A DNA stretch of 64,000 nt from Bugula neritina (GCA_964035545.1 OZ037773.1:10008251-10072250); one strand, 5' to 3'; shown: positions 46,799-60,575, counted from the stretch's first letter. Notes: generated by a model not told the origin, from the letters alone. Numbers and translations are program-made.

Positions 46799-47312
46799 AT
46801 TATTACACATATAAGTATATAGATTGTTAAGTTTCAGACTTCTAAGATCTAAATACGAGCATAAGAGCTCATACCCAAATTAGACATGTTAACTAACACA
46901 ATTAACTAAAACAGTGAATTGGTAATTGTAATTATCTCAGCTGTCTAAGCTTTTCAAAGTTTTTTAATTTTGTCTTCAATTCTGATAACTTTTACAATTT
47001 GATGGATTGATAATTTATGCCTATATTCAACAAATAGCAAAATTAGTCTTCTATCTTTAATTAGCCTTCAAATTTGTATTTAATGTGGAAGCAGCTAAGA
47101 TTATATTGCCTTGATAAAGAGTACAAATGACTTGGTAAACCTCAAAACAAAGAGTTGAAGTTGAGCAATTTCGCGTTTAATTTCTTGTTGCAAAAGTATA
47201 CTCATAAAATTGCAATTCTATGTCCGCCATAGTTTAATTAAACTGAACTTTATGGTAGAGAACAGAATATCATACAAATCTAAAAATATGCAATATATTA
47301 ATTACTGTATTG

Positions 47313-47441
47313 CTGCGTTTCCATGACATTCGAATTATGCGCATTTGCATTAACCTATAGTTGCGGTTTCATTCGATGTGACTATAGTTCCATGGGGCAA
47401 ATGAAAAAAGCCATTTGAATAATGCAATAATGGAAACGTAG
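47313..47441. mobile_element. short MITE-like element with 12-bp terminal inverted repeats
   Basis: The ends ctgcgtttccat (47313-47324) and atggaaacgtag (47430-47441) are inverted repeats with one mismatch. The interior is partly self-complementary (attcgaattatgc against gaataatgc). It has no coding capacity. A related left end, tgcgtttccatgac, occurs near 15680. No clear target-site duplication was found. Confidence 0.5.
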
Positions 47442-48315
47442 TGTACGTATGATTATCAAAAATATCAATTTGAAAAATTTATCTTTAGGATTTGTGTAGA
47501 GTAATCTAGAAAAAATCATGTGATGACTGATTTAAAAAGCTTAAAGCAGGTGATTTTGCTTGATGGATAGTATTTCAGTACTAGAGGAGCGGAAATTAAT
47601 AATCTGTAGAGCTACATAGAAAGAAATCAAAGAGGGCTGTCTTTTTTTGAGTGCAGTGAGAGAAAAGAGTAATTATAATATATTAACATTAATTTATTAA
47701 ACTTCGCTGGGAAAACTATAAGTTAAAGAGTAAAATTATTATGTAAAATTAAAAAAAAATGATATTGTCAAAGAAATAGTTAACTTTAAAACACGTGCAA
47801 ACATGAGTTTAGAAAAGCATATATAACTAACTTATTTTCTGATCTAAATGATTTATTTATTTGTTTGTTTTTTTATGTTTTAAGATGCTTGAATTATTTT
47901 AACTTTTGTATTTTCTATAAACTTGTGCAAGCTGAAATGTTATTGAAAGCTTATTCCATTATTTATAACAAAATTTTGAAGTAAGTGAATATTAAAAAGG
48001 CTATGTTAAAACTTTTGCAGAGTATAAGAAACTTTATTTAGTAATCAATGTGAAACAGAATTATAACCAATAGTTGTGTAACACCAACAATATTTGATAA
48101 ATACTAGGTAGCTAAAAACAAATTTACTTAAACAGGTCACCAATGCCAAAGAATACAGCAGTGTAGTGAAAATTGCTTCGTGGAAAAGACTGCAGCCGTT
48201 TACAAAATTAATTTGCAACGTTCTACAGCAAAATATTGAATGGGTCGTTGTTTCCAAGAGATATTTCACTCAACATGCAGTGAGTGAATACTTCTGTATC
48301 AGGTCTGTATGTGAT

Positions 48316-49632
48316 CTAGTAGTGTCGGGTTTGGTAACCTCTGGTGGTTTGGTGGTATGGAGCTTGATAACCTTTAGTGGTTTGGTGGTATCTGGTAGTT
48401 TGGTAGTGTGGGGTTTGGTAACCTTTGGTGGTTTGGTGGTATGGAGTTTGGTAACCTTTGGTGGTTTGGTGGTATCTGGTAGTTTGGTAGTGTGGAGTAG
48501 TTTGGTAGTGTGGGGTTTGGTAACCTTTGGTGGTTTGGTGGTATGGAGTTTGGTAACCTTTGGTGGTTTGGTGGTATCTGGTAGTTTGGTAGTGTGGAGT
48601 AGTTTGGTAGTGTGGGGTTTGGTAACCTTTGGTGGTTTGGTGGTATGGAGTTTGGTAACCTTTGGTGGTTTGGTGGTATCTAGTGGTTTGGTGGTATGGA
48701 GTTTGGTAACCTTTGGTGGTTGGGTGGTATGAATTTGTTGCATAGCGATCTAAAACATAAAACAAACTATTATTACTTCAACTTAAATTACTTACTGCAT
48801 GTTATATTTTGGAAAACTTGCTTTACTGATTACTGCTCTATAAAATCTTTCCCTCAATTCAGTAAATTTCTACATTTCTGTTAGATTAAATTACTTTCTC
48901 CCCAAATCTTCTATGCACTTCATAGAATATAAAAACCTACAGAGATGGTAGCAAATGCTAACAAAAACGTTTCTTATATAAATTATCAGAAAATGTTTAT
49001 TCATAACTATGATTAATACATTATAGAAAGAAGCAGCAAGACTTACTATGGGGGCGCTGACGCCTAGAATAAGAGGTTGAGTAACTTCCGTAGCTAACTG
49101 CACCTGTAATATAAAAGTTAGCTTATAGTTTAATGTCTTGTTATGATATGGTACAGTAAATTCAAATATATGTTCACAGAGAGAAATCAACAGCTTGAAA
49201 CTTTTCTTAGACAAACTTAGAGCTTACCGAGAGCCAATACCAGGCCGAGGATCAACAAGATTTTAGAGTCTGTAAAACAATAACATAATATAACATGCAA
49301 GTATAAAATTATTATAATGTGTGGTTCAAAAGTAATTAAAAGTTCAGATGCATGAAAGATATTATAAGAACAACTAGTAGAAAGATGAGCAATTATAACA
49401 ATATAATTTCCATAAAATATACCATGCTCCATATAGTAATGCTTTTTCTTTTTAATCTTATTTCAAGTAACTAAATAATAAGAATATATTAACTGTTATG
49501 GGTGAGAAAAAAATAAAAAATAATATTTTAGGTACTTAAAAAAAGTTTGTTTTAAGCAGCTTAATAAAAAACTATATTTTTAATCAATTATCTGGTCTTG
49601 GTAAAAAATTATTAAAAGTTGTGCTCACCCAT
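48316..49632 (-). CDS. secreted Tyr/His/Gln/Thr-rich repeat protein, copy A
   Basis: Exons: 49632-49629 (ATGG only), 49269-49228, 49103-49047 and 48749-48316. The protein is 178 residues. The signal peptide MDSKILLILGLVLALG is followed by a short Ser/Tyr segment (AVSYGSYSTSYSRRQRPH). About 140 residues of tandem repeats follow, built from KGYQTPYHQTT, KGYQTPHYQTT and RYHQTT units. There are no cysteines. Tyr, His, Gln, Thr and Lys dominate, a composition seen in adhesive, tube or cuticle proteins whose tyrosines may be modified or cross-linked; that role is inferred. All introns are phase 1. TATA box at 49710-49716, poly(A) candidate 48033-48038. The second-exon sequence is identical to copy B at 55.5 kb, which is inverted relative to this gene. 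Confidence 0.88.
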
Positions 49633-49709
49633 GATAGAAGTTTAGTTGTTCACCAGCTACCAGTTGAAGATACTGCAAGCAGAATGAATATTTTAGAAAT
49701 CGACTCTGC

Positions 49710-49716
49710 TTATATA
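49710..49716 (-). promoter_or_regulatory. TATA box of repeat-protein copy A
   Basis: TATATAA on the minus strand lies 78 nt before the start codon, inside a block duplicated upstream of copy B. Confidence 0.65.
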
Positions 49717-49849
49717 CTCCTGGAGAAGGTTTTAATCACATGAGGCAATAGAAAGAAAGTTCCCCTTGACTCAGGAAAATATTTCACACTTCACTGACAA
49801 TTTATGATTTATCATTAATTTATCCAATTACCAGAAAAACTCCAAGTCA

Positions 49850-52800
49850 CTTTGCTATTATGATTAATGAATATTTTTGCCTATATTTAGCTCACGTCAG
49901 CCAAACCAACCAATGGGATCGTGTCTTGCTATTATTAATTGGAAAATTTAAGTTCACTTGTAAAAGTGGAAGAGTTATTATATATAGTTTCCGTATTCTC
50001 TTTGTACTACAATTTTGAAATAGCTAAGGCATGCTTATTATAGTATAGCTTGTATATATAGTTCTATTTTGCTATATATAGTATATATAATATATTATAT
50101 ATACTATATATAGCAAAATAGAATTTATTTAAAATATTAACTCAGACGTTTTATAAACAAAAGTGATTCCATATGCAACTGCGTACACACAACCATAAAT
50201 TAGTGATATATTCTAGAACTTACATGAATTTTACCTCTTTCACGATGTCCTAAAGGCCTGCCTCAAAATTTTAGACTGAGAAATACTACATATGCAGCGG
50301 GTGCAACAATTAGAAAGGCTGCGCTAGTGCTCCTTAAAGTTGTTTGCAAACTTCTTTTTAGAAATTTGTGCCTAAATATTGCCAGCTTCGTAAAACAACA
50401 AATCTTTAGATTTTGAGACCCGAGTTGGTTTTACTGTGGTAAAATGTTTACACCTATAAATAGCATAATGCTTCAGCTATACCAGAAGTGTGTTACTTTC
50501 TGTCAGTTTGAGTGTCTAGTATTTTGTAATTATATTATGCAGTCACGTGAACCAAGATAGAAAGTTACCAGCACCAAAGTCTTATAGAAATGCAGGGTGC
50601 ACCAATTAAGATGTTTTATTCCAGGAAACGGAGGCTTAAAAATTAATTAATAAATGGGATGTAGGGATTTTTGGTTATTTCAATTAAATTTGTCAAACGC
50701 TGTGTGTTACACTACATTTGGTGTGAACTGATAATCTATTCATTTTTTCAACAGATTAGGAAAAATATTAAAATAGTTAATCATATAAACAGAATGAATA
50801 TATTATTATATAAATTTTCTCTGAAAGCTCTAGTACTTCGACTTATCAATTCCAGTGCAGTTTTCAACAGCAGACTATTTGACTGTATAATTCTTGTACA
50901 AAATTCTATTTATAGTTTAAGCTATTGTTCAGTTTCCTGAGTTTTATGCAAAATCATGCAGCTTTTATAGTCAGTTTAGATTAGGAAGTGAGATGGTAAG
51001 CATTTCGCAACTCAGCAATTGTTATACACCAGAGTGCAGTCTCCTAGTACAACACTTACAAAAATCAGCTATAATTGCTTTTAGATTACATATAAGGAAA
51101 GTATAAAAGTATATACATAGCATATTATAGTACTTCGAATGAAATAACAGTTTGCTTTTTGTCTTGCAGCATATAACAAAATATGCATTAAGTAGTACAC
51201 CTCTAGCTCTCTGGCGGCGCAAGAAGGTGTAAAATAGTACAAGTTATTTAACTTTCTAATTGTGTTAATAAGTAAGTATGTACAGAGCTGCTTTAGAGCT
51301 TTAAACCCATGCAGTTATACCTATGATTAGGAAATCCTAAAGCACCCGGCAAAAGAATATGTTTTTTATTTTTAGCAATTTATTGTTTAGGCTTCAATAT
51401 ACCGTTCAGTGCTTTTCTACAAAGTTTTGCTTCAATTTAATAGCTACGAACATGTAAGGATTAGGAGTGTTTGAAAATCTTATATAAAGGTTATAGGCAA
51501 CAAAAGCTGTTTAGGGCTTTAGCTTATATCTAACAGGCCAAAGGCTATAATTGCTTTGTTTACTAAACTGCAATAGCTAGCAGATATACAGCTTTTCTCT
51601 AAATAACACTAGTACACAGGCTGGATAGAAATGAGAACAATAACAAAAGCTCATCAATTACAATTACTTAATAGATTTCATTGCAATTTACTTCTGATTA
51701 TGACTCAATTATTTCGCAGAAAACTTGTTATTTATCTCTCATACCTACGAAACAATGTCGTAACAACTATAGGTGTAACCCGTGTAAAAATTGTCACACT
51801 AAAAATATTTGTAATTCATAACTAAATTTTGCAATGGGCAAAAATAGAGCAGCTGTTGCTGAGGGACAGTTCACTCTGTGAAGCCTCAGGTGATTGGGAA
51901 ATTCTAAGTTCACTTCAAAGGCAGTTTCAAAGGGTGAGGCGAAATCAACTGGCAACAATTTGGTCATTATGACAAACAGTTTTACTGAAACCCATTAATA
52001 TGACTTATTTTGGACCATAAACTGCTTAAAATTTTTTCTCAGAATATCTCAATTCATTTTAATGGACGGCATGTCTGGCAAATAGAAGTTCATTTCAAAA
52101 CTCTACCAATAAATCATCAGAAATAACAAAATCTGATTGATGCAAACTGCCATGCTTTAGGAAATTGAAATTAATTCAAAGCTTTAACTGCCGCTGGAAA
52201 TAAAGCGCCTTCTTCTTAGACCACAACCTATATTTCATTTTTGGTATAATTAGCCAAATATTTGACTTATAATGCATCTATTAACATACCAGTCCGTGCC
52301 TAATTAAAAAATTTACATGTTCTTTGTTGGTAAGATTTTTCAAGCCACATACAATTTGCACTAAACTAGCCTCAGTGCTTTAATTACTCCACCACCTTCC
52401 TTCCACTTCCTCATCACATGGAATAGATTTTAGATAAGGATCTCTGGGAACCAATGCTATTCATTTTATCAAGTTGACTTGACTTTAAGCTCATGCAATA
52501 TTTCAACTGTTTATTTCCTTCCTCTCCCACAAGAGACAGTTCAATTGATGTATGCCAGTTGCAAACCCTCACTCTAAACTAAATATAATATTCAGTTACA
52601 AAATAAACAAAAAGCACATATCTTCCTGTTTTAGCCGATACACCTTCAAAACATATGTACTTTATTCGCTGTCAGACTAACAATGTTATAATACAGATAC
52701 AATACTGCTAGTGCAGCTTATATAGGCTCTGGGTGACAATTCGGATTGCTTTGATCTGAATGAATTTTTCATAATGAACAAAGAGTCAGTTTTGGTGATG

Positions 52801-55270
52801 ATGCAATTTTCTCAATTCACAAGCTGCCATCTGAGCTGTTTTTGCGCTTTCAATAATAATGAAATACACAGGACTCTGTTTATAATTAGCACAAACACAA
52901 ATACATATTTGATAGCATTGCAGATTAGTTTATAACTATATAGTATCTTTTATTTTAATCTTATACTTCATCTAAAATTTGAAATGAAACCTTTTGCTTT
53001 CCCAGACTATAAAATAAAGAATGAATCATCAATTTCTACATCTGAAAAGCTCTTGTATTCCATAATTTTAGTTTCTTTATTGCAGATTTTAAATGAGAAT
53101 AATTTAAGAATTATTAAAAGTTTGTGACACAAAAAAAATTCTTTTCTTTGACTTCAAACACTCATCAGTTTCCAAGTCAAATAAAGTTAAATGAAATGCA
53201 TTTTTGGATTATAGTACTTTAGAAGGAAATAGAGATGAATTGAAAGTAATTAAAGTTGAAAATAAATTAAAAAAAATTATATACACACCTAAATAGATTG
53301 AAATCTATTAATAAAATTCAACAATAGCCATCGTCATCTTGTCAATCACTACAACTAGGTATTAGAAAAATATTATATATAGAAGTAAACAAATCCAGGC
53401 ATTCTGCACAATTAAGATTAATTTTATAGTTATTTTCTTACTACTTTGGATTTATTTATTTTGATCTAGTTTATTTATTTCCCTATAAGTATTTAGCACC
53501 ATTTGTTAGGCAGAATGTGAAACAAATCAAAAGCTTTCCAGTGATGAATAACAGTCAACCCAAAGTTTCAGCAAAATCTATGTGAAGAAACTAATTTTCT
53601 TTTTAAAAATTAGAGCAACTTATTTAGGAAGCGTGTGGCATATACAGTAATTAGCAAACTTCTAATTATCTTTAAATCAATCATAAATTATAATGCAGTT
53701 ATAAATTGTCTACTAGATGAGGTAATAGCATGCCCCTGTCCCAGTATGTGTCACTTGCTAGCACCCGGGCACTTACAAGCACCTGCCGACAAACGCCATA
53801 TACTTCCTAACTACAACTCTATATCAATTATCTAATCTGTAAATAGCTTCAATATCACAATAACAGGAATTGTAATCTTTGCTTCCACATTAAATGCAAA
53901 TTTGATAAACACTTTAGAAGATAAGATTCTTGTTATTTATTGAAGATACATAATTTATCAGCCATCACGTTGTGAAACTTATTAAATATGAGGAAATGCT
54001 TCAACTTTTAAAAAATGAAATCTAATGCATTTTTTCATAGTATATAGCATAACTCAAGTGTTATCAAAGTGAATTTTAATAGTGCAAATCTGACATCACC
54101 TATATAATATGAAATAAGTGAATGGCTGATAATTTAAGTCAGCTGCAATCTACATAAAAACTTCACCGAACAGCACATACTGCGACCCATGTACATGACA
54201 ATTAAATATCTTGCCCGTAAAATTTTTTAATGCTACCTTATGGGCGGGAATGCCAATTACAATACTCTTATAGTTTTTAGACTGCTAGAAAGAATTGTGG
54301 GTAAATAGAGCATTGAACTATATTTTCCTGGTTTTTCATCACAGGTAGTGCATCAGGTAGGTTATATACTCTGAGTGATTATAGAAGCAACAACAGTATA
54401 CTTGGAATAATGAATAGTGAGTGATAACCATGAGGATATATAGCATAACTTATCAAGGCTAGAATGCCTGAGTCATCTAGACATTTAATAATAGTATAAT
54501 AGAAGCACACGTAGTACGTAATGTCACATTCTGATTGGTCCATATATTTACAATATCTATTATGCGTGATGAAGTGAATTTTAATCAATTAGTCATGATT
54601 AGGAAACAGCAATGTAATAAGTGATAACTTTTTGTATGGAGAAAGTTTCTAAACAATTGAAATTAACTTGCTGTGAGGCTGGGTAGACGGGGCAAAATAT
54701 ATCCTTTATAGATTATTGTAACACTTTACAAGAATATATTATATAATATTTAGTCTCCGCTCAGTTGAGTTACTTCAGTATTATAATAACAAATGCAATA
54801 TTGTGTTATATAATATATTACATAATATAACAACAAAAAATATTAGCTTTGGAGAAAAATTATGAAAATTAGCAACTTTTAGCTAAAGGATATTTATGCA
54901 TCTGTGAATTAACTTGAAGAATATTTATTAGTTGTTTAGTAAATAGTTAGTAAATTAATTTGTAAACAATTGTTTCACACATTTTATCGATTAATATCAA
55001 AAATCTTTATGTAGTAAATGTCTTCAATCAGCGATCTTTAACAACATAGCTATTGAGTTAATTAATTCACAATACAGTAAAAAAGACAACTTTGAGCTGT
55101 TGTTGAATTCCCGACTCGTTTATAGCAGAAGGTACACATTTTCTTCAAGTAATTAAAACATGGCACACGCGATGATATCATTTGACAGATTACATACAGA
55201 CTCTGGCTGCGGTGCACTAAATATAGATGAAAAAGCTCATTAATCACAATACCAAGCGGCTTATAGAAGC
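49850..55270. other. gene-free spacer between the inverted repeat-protein copies
   Basis: About 5.4 kb, AT-rich, with only short reading frames lacking signal peptides or splice continuity. The only notable structure is the 62-bp palindrome at 50062-50123. Confidence 0.55.
50062..50123. repeat. perfect 62-bp AT-rich palindrome
   Basis: The two 31-nt halves (50062-50092 and 50093-50123) are exact reverse complements with no loop. The outer arms TTCTATTTTGC and GCAAAATAGAA are not simple TA repeat, so this is more than microsatellite self-complementarity. Confidence 0.9.
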
Positions 55271-55366
55271 TCTGTGGTAATTGGATAAATTAATGCTAAA
55301 TCATAAATTGTTAGTCAGCATGAAACAGTTTCGGTTGCCTCATGTGATTATAATCTTCTCCAGGAG

Positions 55367-55373
55367 TATATAA
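55367..55373 (+). promoter_or_regulatory. TATA box of repeat-protein copy B
   Basis: TATATAA lies 84 nt before the start codon. The flanking sequence (catgtgattataatcttctc, then caggag) is the mirror copy of the copy A promoter. Confidence 0.7.
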
Positions 55374-55450
55374 GCAGAGTTGGTTTCTAAAATATTCATT
55401 CTGCTTGCAGTATCTTCAACTGGTAGCTGGTGAACAACTAAACTTCTATC

Positions 55451-57166
55451 ATGGGTGAGCATAAGTTTTAAATGAATTTTTACAAAGACCAGCTATTTGA
55501 TTAAGCTTTTTTTTACTGCTTAAAAACCTTTTTGCAAGTAATATAATATTATATTCTATTTGTTTTATTTTTGTTACAATCAGTTAATATCAATATTATT
55601 TAGTTATACCCAGGTTAACATATAACTTTAAAAAGATAAAGTATTACTATGGAACATGGTTTATTGTAGGCAAATGATATTGTTATATATAATTATTGCT
55701 CATCCGTTCTAGTTGTTTTTGGTATTCCTTCATGCTTTTTAATTTTTAATTACTTTTAAACTCGACATTATATTAGTTTTTTACTTGTATGTTATATTAT
55801 GTTACTGTTTTACAGACTCCATAGAAGAATTTTATACTTGCATATTATATAATATTATTGTTTTACAGACTCTAAAATCTTGTTGATCCTCGGCCTGGTA
55901 TTGGCTCTCGGTAAGTTCTTAGTTTGTCTAGAAAAAGTTTCAAGCTGTTGATTTCCCTCTGTGAACAGATAATTGAATTTACTGTACCATATTATAACAA
56001 GACATTGAACTATAAGCTAACTTTGGTATTACAGGTGCAGTTAGCTACGGAAGTTACACATCCTCTTATTCTAAGCGTCAGCGCCCCCATAGTAAGTTAT
56101 GCTGCTTCTTTCCATAATGTAATAATCGTAGTTGTGAATACACATTTTCTGATGATATATATAAGAAAAAGTTTTGCTAGTATTCGACTATCACCTCTGC
56201 AGGTTTTTATATATTTTGTGAAGTGCGTAGAAAATTTGGAGAGAAGCTAGTTTAATCTAACAGAAATGTAGTACTTTACCAAATTGAGAGGGAAATTTTA
56301 TAGAGCAGTAATCCGTCAAAATAAGTTCTAGAGAGTAGTATAGAATAAATCATTTATGTTCAAATAAAAATAGTTTGTTTCATGTTTTAGGTCACTACGT
56401 CCCAACTACCAGATACCACCAAACGACTAAAGGCTACCAAACCCCACACTACCAAACCACCCCACACTACCAAACTACCAGATACCACCAAACCACCAAG
56501 GGTTACCAAACCCCATACCACCAAACCACCAAGGGTTACCAAACTACCCCACACTACCAAACCACCCCACACTACCAAACCACCAGATACCACCAAACCA
56601 CCAAGGGTTACCAAACTACCCCATACCACCAAACCACCAAGGGTTACCAAACTACCCCATACCACCAAACCACCAAGGGTTACCAAACTACCCCACACTA
56701 CCAAACCACCAGATACCACCAAACCACCAAGGGTTACCAAACTACCCCATACCACCAAACCACCAAGGGTTACCAAACTACCCCACACTACCAAACCACC
56801 AGATACCACCAAACCACCAAGGGTTACCAAACTACCCCATACCACCAAACCACCAAGGGTTACCAAACTACCCCATACCATCAGACCACCAAGGGTTACC
56901 AAACTACCCCACACTACCAAACCACCAGATACCACCAAACTACCAAGGGTTACCAAACTACCCCATACCACCAAACCACCAAGGGTTACCAAACTACCCC
57001 ATACCACCAAACCACCAAGGGTTACCAAACTACCCCACACTACCAAACCACCAAGGGTTACCAAACTACCCCACACTACCAAACCACCAGATACCACCAA
57101 ACCACCAAAGGTTACCAAACCCCATACCACCAAACAACCAAAGGTTACCAAGCCCCACACTACTAA
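55451..57166 (+). CDS. secreted Tyr/His/Gln/Thr-rich repeat protein, copy B
   Basis: Exons: 55451-55454 (ATGG), 55869-55910, 56035-56091 and 56391-57166. The protein is 292 residues. The signal peptide exon is identical to copy A at the DNA level, and exon 3 differs at three bases. The repeat exon (about residues 36-292) contains KGYQTTPYHQTT, KGYQTTPHYQTT and RYHQTT modules, about 80% longer than in copy A. Most units here carry TTP where copy A has TP. There are no cysteines and no acidic residues in the array. A structural, adhesive or matrix role is inferred from composition. Introns are all phase 1. Intron 1 holds an extra copy of the exon 2 acceptor (about 55815). Poly(A) signal 57488-57493. 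Confidence 0.9.
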
Positions 57167-59061
57167 ATCACATACAAATCCAATACATAGTTATTCACTC
57201 CCTTCCTAGTAAACTATCTCTTTGACACAACGACTCATTCAACGTTTTGCTACAAAATCTAGCAATAAGTTTAATGAAAGACAGTATTTCTTGAGCTTTT
57301 AGTTGACAATTGCATGTAGTGCATGTACTTTTATAGACATGAAACTTTTTTCACCAAAATGATGTAGTCTGTGACATTTGTCACATATTTGAATGAAATT
57401 GTGTTCAGTCATGTGTGCAATTTTTTATCAAATATAGTTGATGTTACATATATCTTTGCTTTTATTCTGTTTTTATTTTAATTACTAAATAAAGTTTATA
57501 ATATTCGGTAAAACATTTTATGAGTTTTGAGATTCACCGCTGAAAACTTTAGTTTATTAAATTAAAGACATTCAACAAATAGTGCAAGGGTGTTTATGAT
57601 AACCAAGTAAATAAATAACTCTGAGTTATGGAAATTAGGTAGAATTTTCTGTATTTCTTTATTAGTTCATTGAATAATTCATTGTTGTTCTAATTGCAAT
57701 AAACAATAAACAAGTCCATATTCTTTCAGTCTGCGTATGTTTCCCCATGCTGAATGCAAATTGTGCACTATAATTACTGAACAATTATTTATCATACAAA
57801 ATTCAACTTTCAGTTTTCCTAAAAAAGTACTTATATTTGTCATCAAGAAATTTCCGATGTTTTTCAAAAGTCTAGAAAAAATTCCTAAACTGCTTTATAA
57901 CTTGCTAAAACGGGTAGATATTATAATAAATCTTTTTATTCATTTGATGACACTATTCCCTAAAATCTTTGAAATCAGATGTAATATTGTGCATGTGCAA
58001 AAAACTCTCTATTTATGAAAAACCTTAAACTCTTTGCGTTGGGGCCTTCCAAATCTCCATCAAGCTCATTTTTATAAGACACACTGATTTCTATTATTTT
58101 GAGTCTTTTAAATCTTAGTTAACTTGATTTCCTTCTTTTTTAAGCTGATTGCTAGCTTGGCTAGAATCATTAATCAAAAAAGCTTTTCTAGCTTGCAGCT
58201 TTCAAGATGTATTTACTATATAGCATGGCAATTATTTAGCAGATTTCAATTCGGTGATATTTACTTTGAAGTTTCTCTTCTTTTTTTAGTACACCATGTC
58301 TTTTTCATTTTCAATGTTCTACTTTCAGTCCTTCTCCAACCTATGTAGTAATTATCAATTTATAAATTTTGCTGTATACACAATGTTAAATTCACAATCC
58401 AATTTTAAAAGATTATAGTTCCTTGGATAGCTATTCTGTTATCATTCTTGTGTTTTGGTCGGTTTTTCCAAAGAGTCTTTTCTGCTTTTAATTACTATCT
58501 TCCTTTGTATGTTATGTAAATTGCACACATTCTTTCAGTTAAACAAATTCAAGTTTACAAGTACCTTAAAAAGCCTCTACTGCAATGCCTTCATGTGACT
58601 TTGTTAGTTGAAATCCAGCCACATATGTTCCTGATTTTGTACGACATATTGCAAACAGTCTTTTTGCTTGAAGGTAATAAATCTATGCATACTATTATTT
58701 CCTGTAACCAGGTCACATGTCTTTAACAGATTCATAAAGTGTACCTAATGCTATATACAGTTACATATATAGCTTATATATATCTAGAGATTATAGCTGT
58801 ATATTATAGTTACTATAAAGCGGCATATCATGGGAAAATACTGATATTGTCAACATAATTTTAGTTAAGATGTCTGAATGAAGAATTACTTCCACAAGGA
58901 ATTATTTTAAATCTTGCATTAGATCAATTATAGATAATTCTGCTCCACCAATTTCATGGTAGCATAACTCTGAATTGTAATGTTACAAAGTAAAACAACT
59001 TTGGAGCTGAAACTAGAGTTTTCTTACTATGATTTCATCATGGTCCTTTTAAAAAAAAATG

Positions 59062-59268
59062 TGACAGTGTGGGTTGTGACAGTATGCATTGTCACAGTAT
59101 GCATTGTAACAGTATGCATTGTAACAGTATGTATTGTGACAGTATGCATTGTTACAGGGTGCGCTGCGACAGTATGCATTGTTACAGTATGCATTGTGAC
59201 AGTATGCGGTTGTGACAGTGTGTATTGTTACAGTATGCATTGTTACAGTATGCATTGTGAGAGTATGT
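59062..59268. repeat. 15-bp minisatellite, about 13 copies
   Basis: The unit is acagtatgcattgtg with g/a/t variants. The Cys/Val/Thr-rich reading frames on both strands are artefacts of it. Confidence 0.93.
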
Positions 59269-60067
59269 GTTGCACAAAATAAAAAATATGGACTACAACA
59301 GTTTCTCATGAAACTTATTGCAATCAAAATTTACAAACCAATTCATCATTATAGAATATAGTATATTCTGTATAGTTATTGCTTTTAGAGTTGTTGTTAA
59401 GAGCTGTGAACATTTAGCCATGCAAAAGGATGTGTAAAAAGCAATTTTAATATTTTATAGTATTTTTTGACACCATGATTGTGCAGTTTTACATGTTTGC
59501 TTGCATCACATTCAATCAAACACTTTTTGCATCTATAATAATCGTTTAAATGCTTAGCTTTTCATAGTTTCAAAATAACCCACTTCCTAGAAAATTAATT
59601 GAATAGGAAAACTTGTCAATTCAAAATATCATAATTCACCAATTTTTTTATGGAAGCAATTCGTTGTTTATAGCTGCAAATTCCTTTTCGGCTTCCATAT
59701 AATATGTTGATCAAATGTTTGATACCAATAAACCATGGTAAGTTATTTATTGTGACTAACCACAATTCAAAACATTTAACTATATGCAAATATAAGCATA
59801 AATACTTGCTATTAAGGTCTTGGCTATAGTATCGGGAAATGATCATAATAAATGAACTGAGTCACAGTATACTATAGGTATATAGGTGGCTTCTAAAAAC
59901 ATCTTCAGGAGTTTAGAATGTTTTAGCATTGTAATGTTTTGCCTTGATGTATGTTGATATTATTAATTTAATATTCATCTTTTAAGCTATAATAATGGCA
60001 ACTCTGCACACTACTCTGTTCTCTGCACACCACGCTGCAGAGAACAGTCATTATCAAACTGAGCAAC

Positions 60068-60297
<230 letters not shown>

Positions 60298-60568
60298 AGA
60301 AGAAGTGAGTTGTCTGCCAAACATGATTCATAGATCAGAAATTTGTTAAAGGAGAAGGAAATTACTCTCCATCGTAATAAAAAATTTATACTGTAAAATC
60401 AATTAATTTCAAATCAATGGATAAACATGCGTGTGAATAGAATAATTAATTGTTTCCATATTTAGATTATTTAAAAGAGTGGGTATGAATCATAAACACT
60501 AATCCTTCCTACTTTTGTAGTATAAGAGGCTATTTAATTCAATTGCATGCCTGTAGAGTTTCAACACA

Positions 60569-60575
60569 TATAAAA
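60569..60575 (+). promoter_or_regulatory. TATA box of the TSP1/HYQP gene
   Basis: TATAAAA lies 72 nt before the ATGG start exon, a similar spacing to the repeat-protein genes. Confidence 0.65.

Larger units (their letters stand above)
46351..48032. other. spacer with a tRNA-like relic and a short inverted-repeat element
   Basis: No protein gene is seen. It contains the tRNA-like fragment at 46739-46798 and the terminal-inverted-repeat element at 47313-47441. Confidence 0.5.

Noticed and set aside
50671-50940. 89-residue frame in the 50 kb spacer
   Set aside because: Composition matches AT-rich noncoding DNA; no domain, promoter or poly(A) signal fits.
55924-56250. Reading frame of about 108 residues conserved at both repeat-protein loci (also 48891-49214, minus strand)
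   Set aside because: It spans intron 2, exon 3 and intron 3 in a different frame. Conservation is explained by recent duplication of the whole locus.
56387-57160. Long Gly/Leu/Val reading frame antisense to repeat-protein copy B
   Set aside because: It is a mirror of the coding repeat, with no signal exon, promoter or splice continuity on that strand. The same applies to 48166-48732.
58124-58348. Hydrophobic 74-residue frame
   Set aside because: AT-rich chance frame without a signal-exon plan, splice sites or a recognisable domain.
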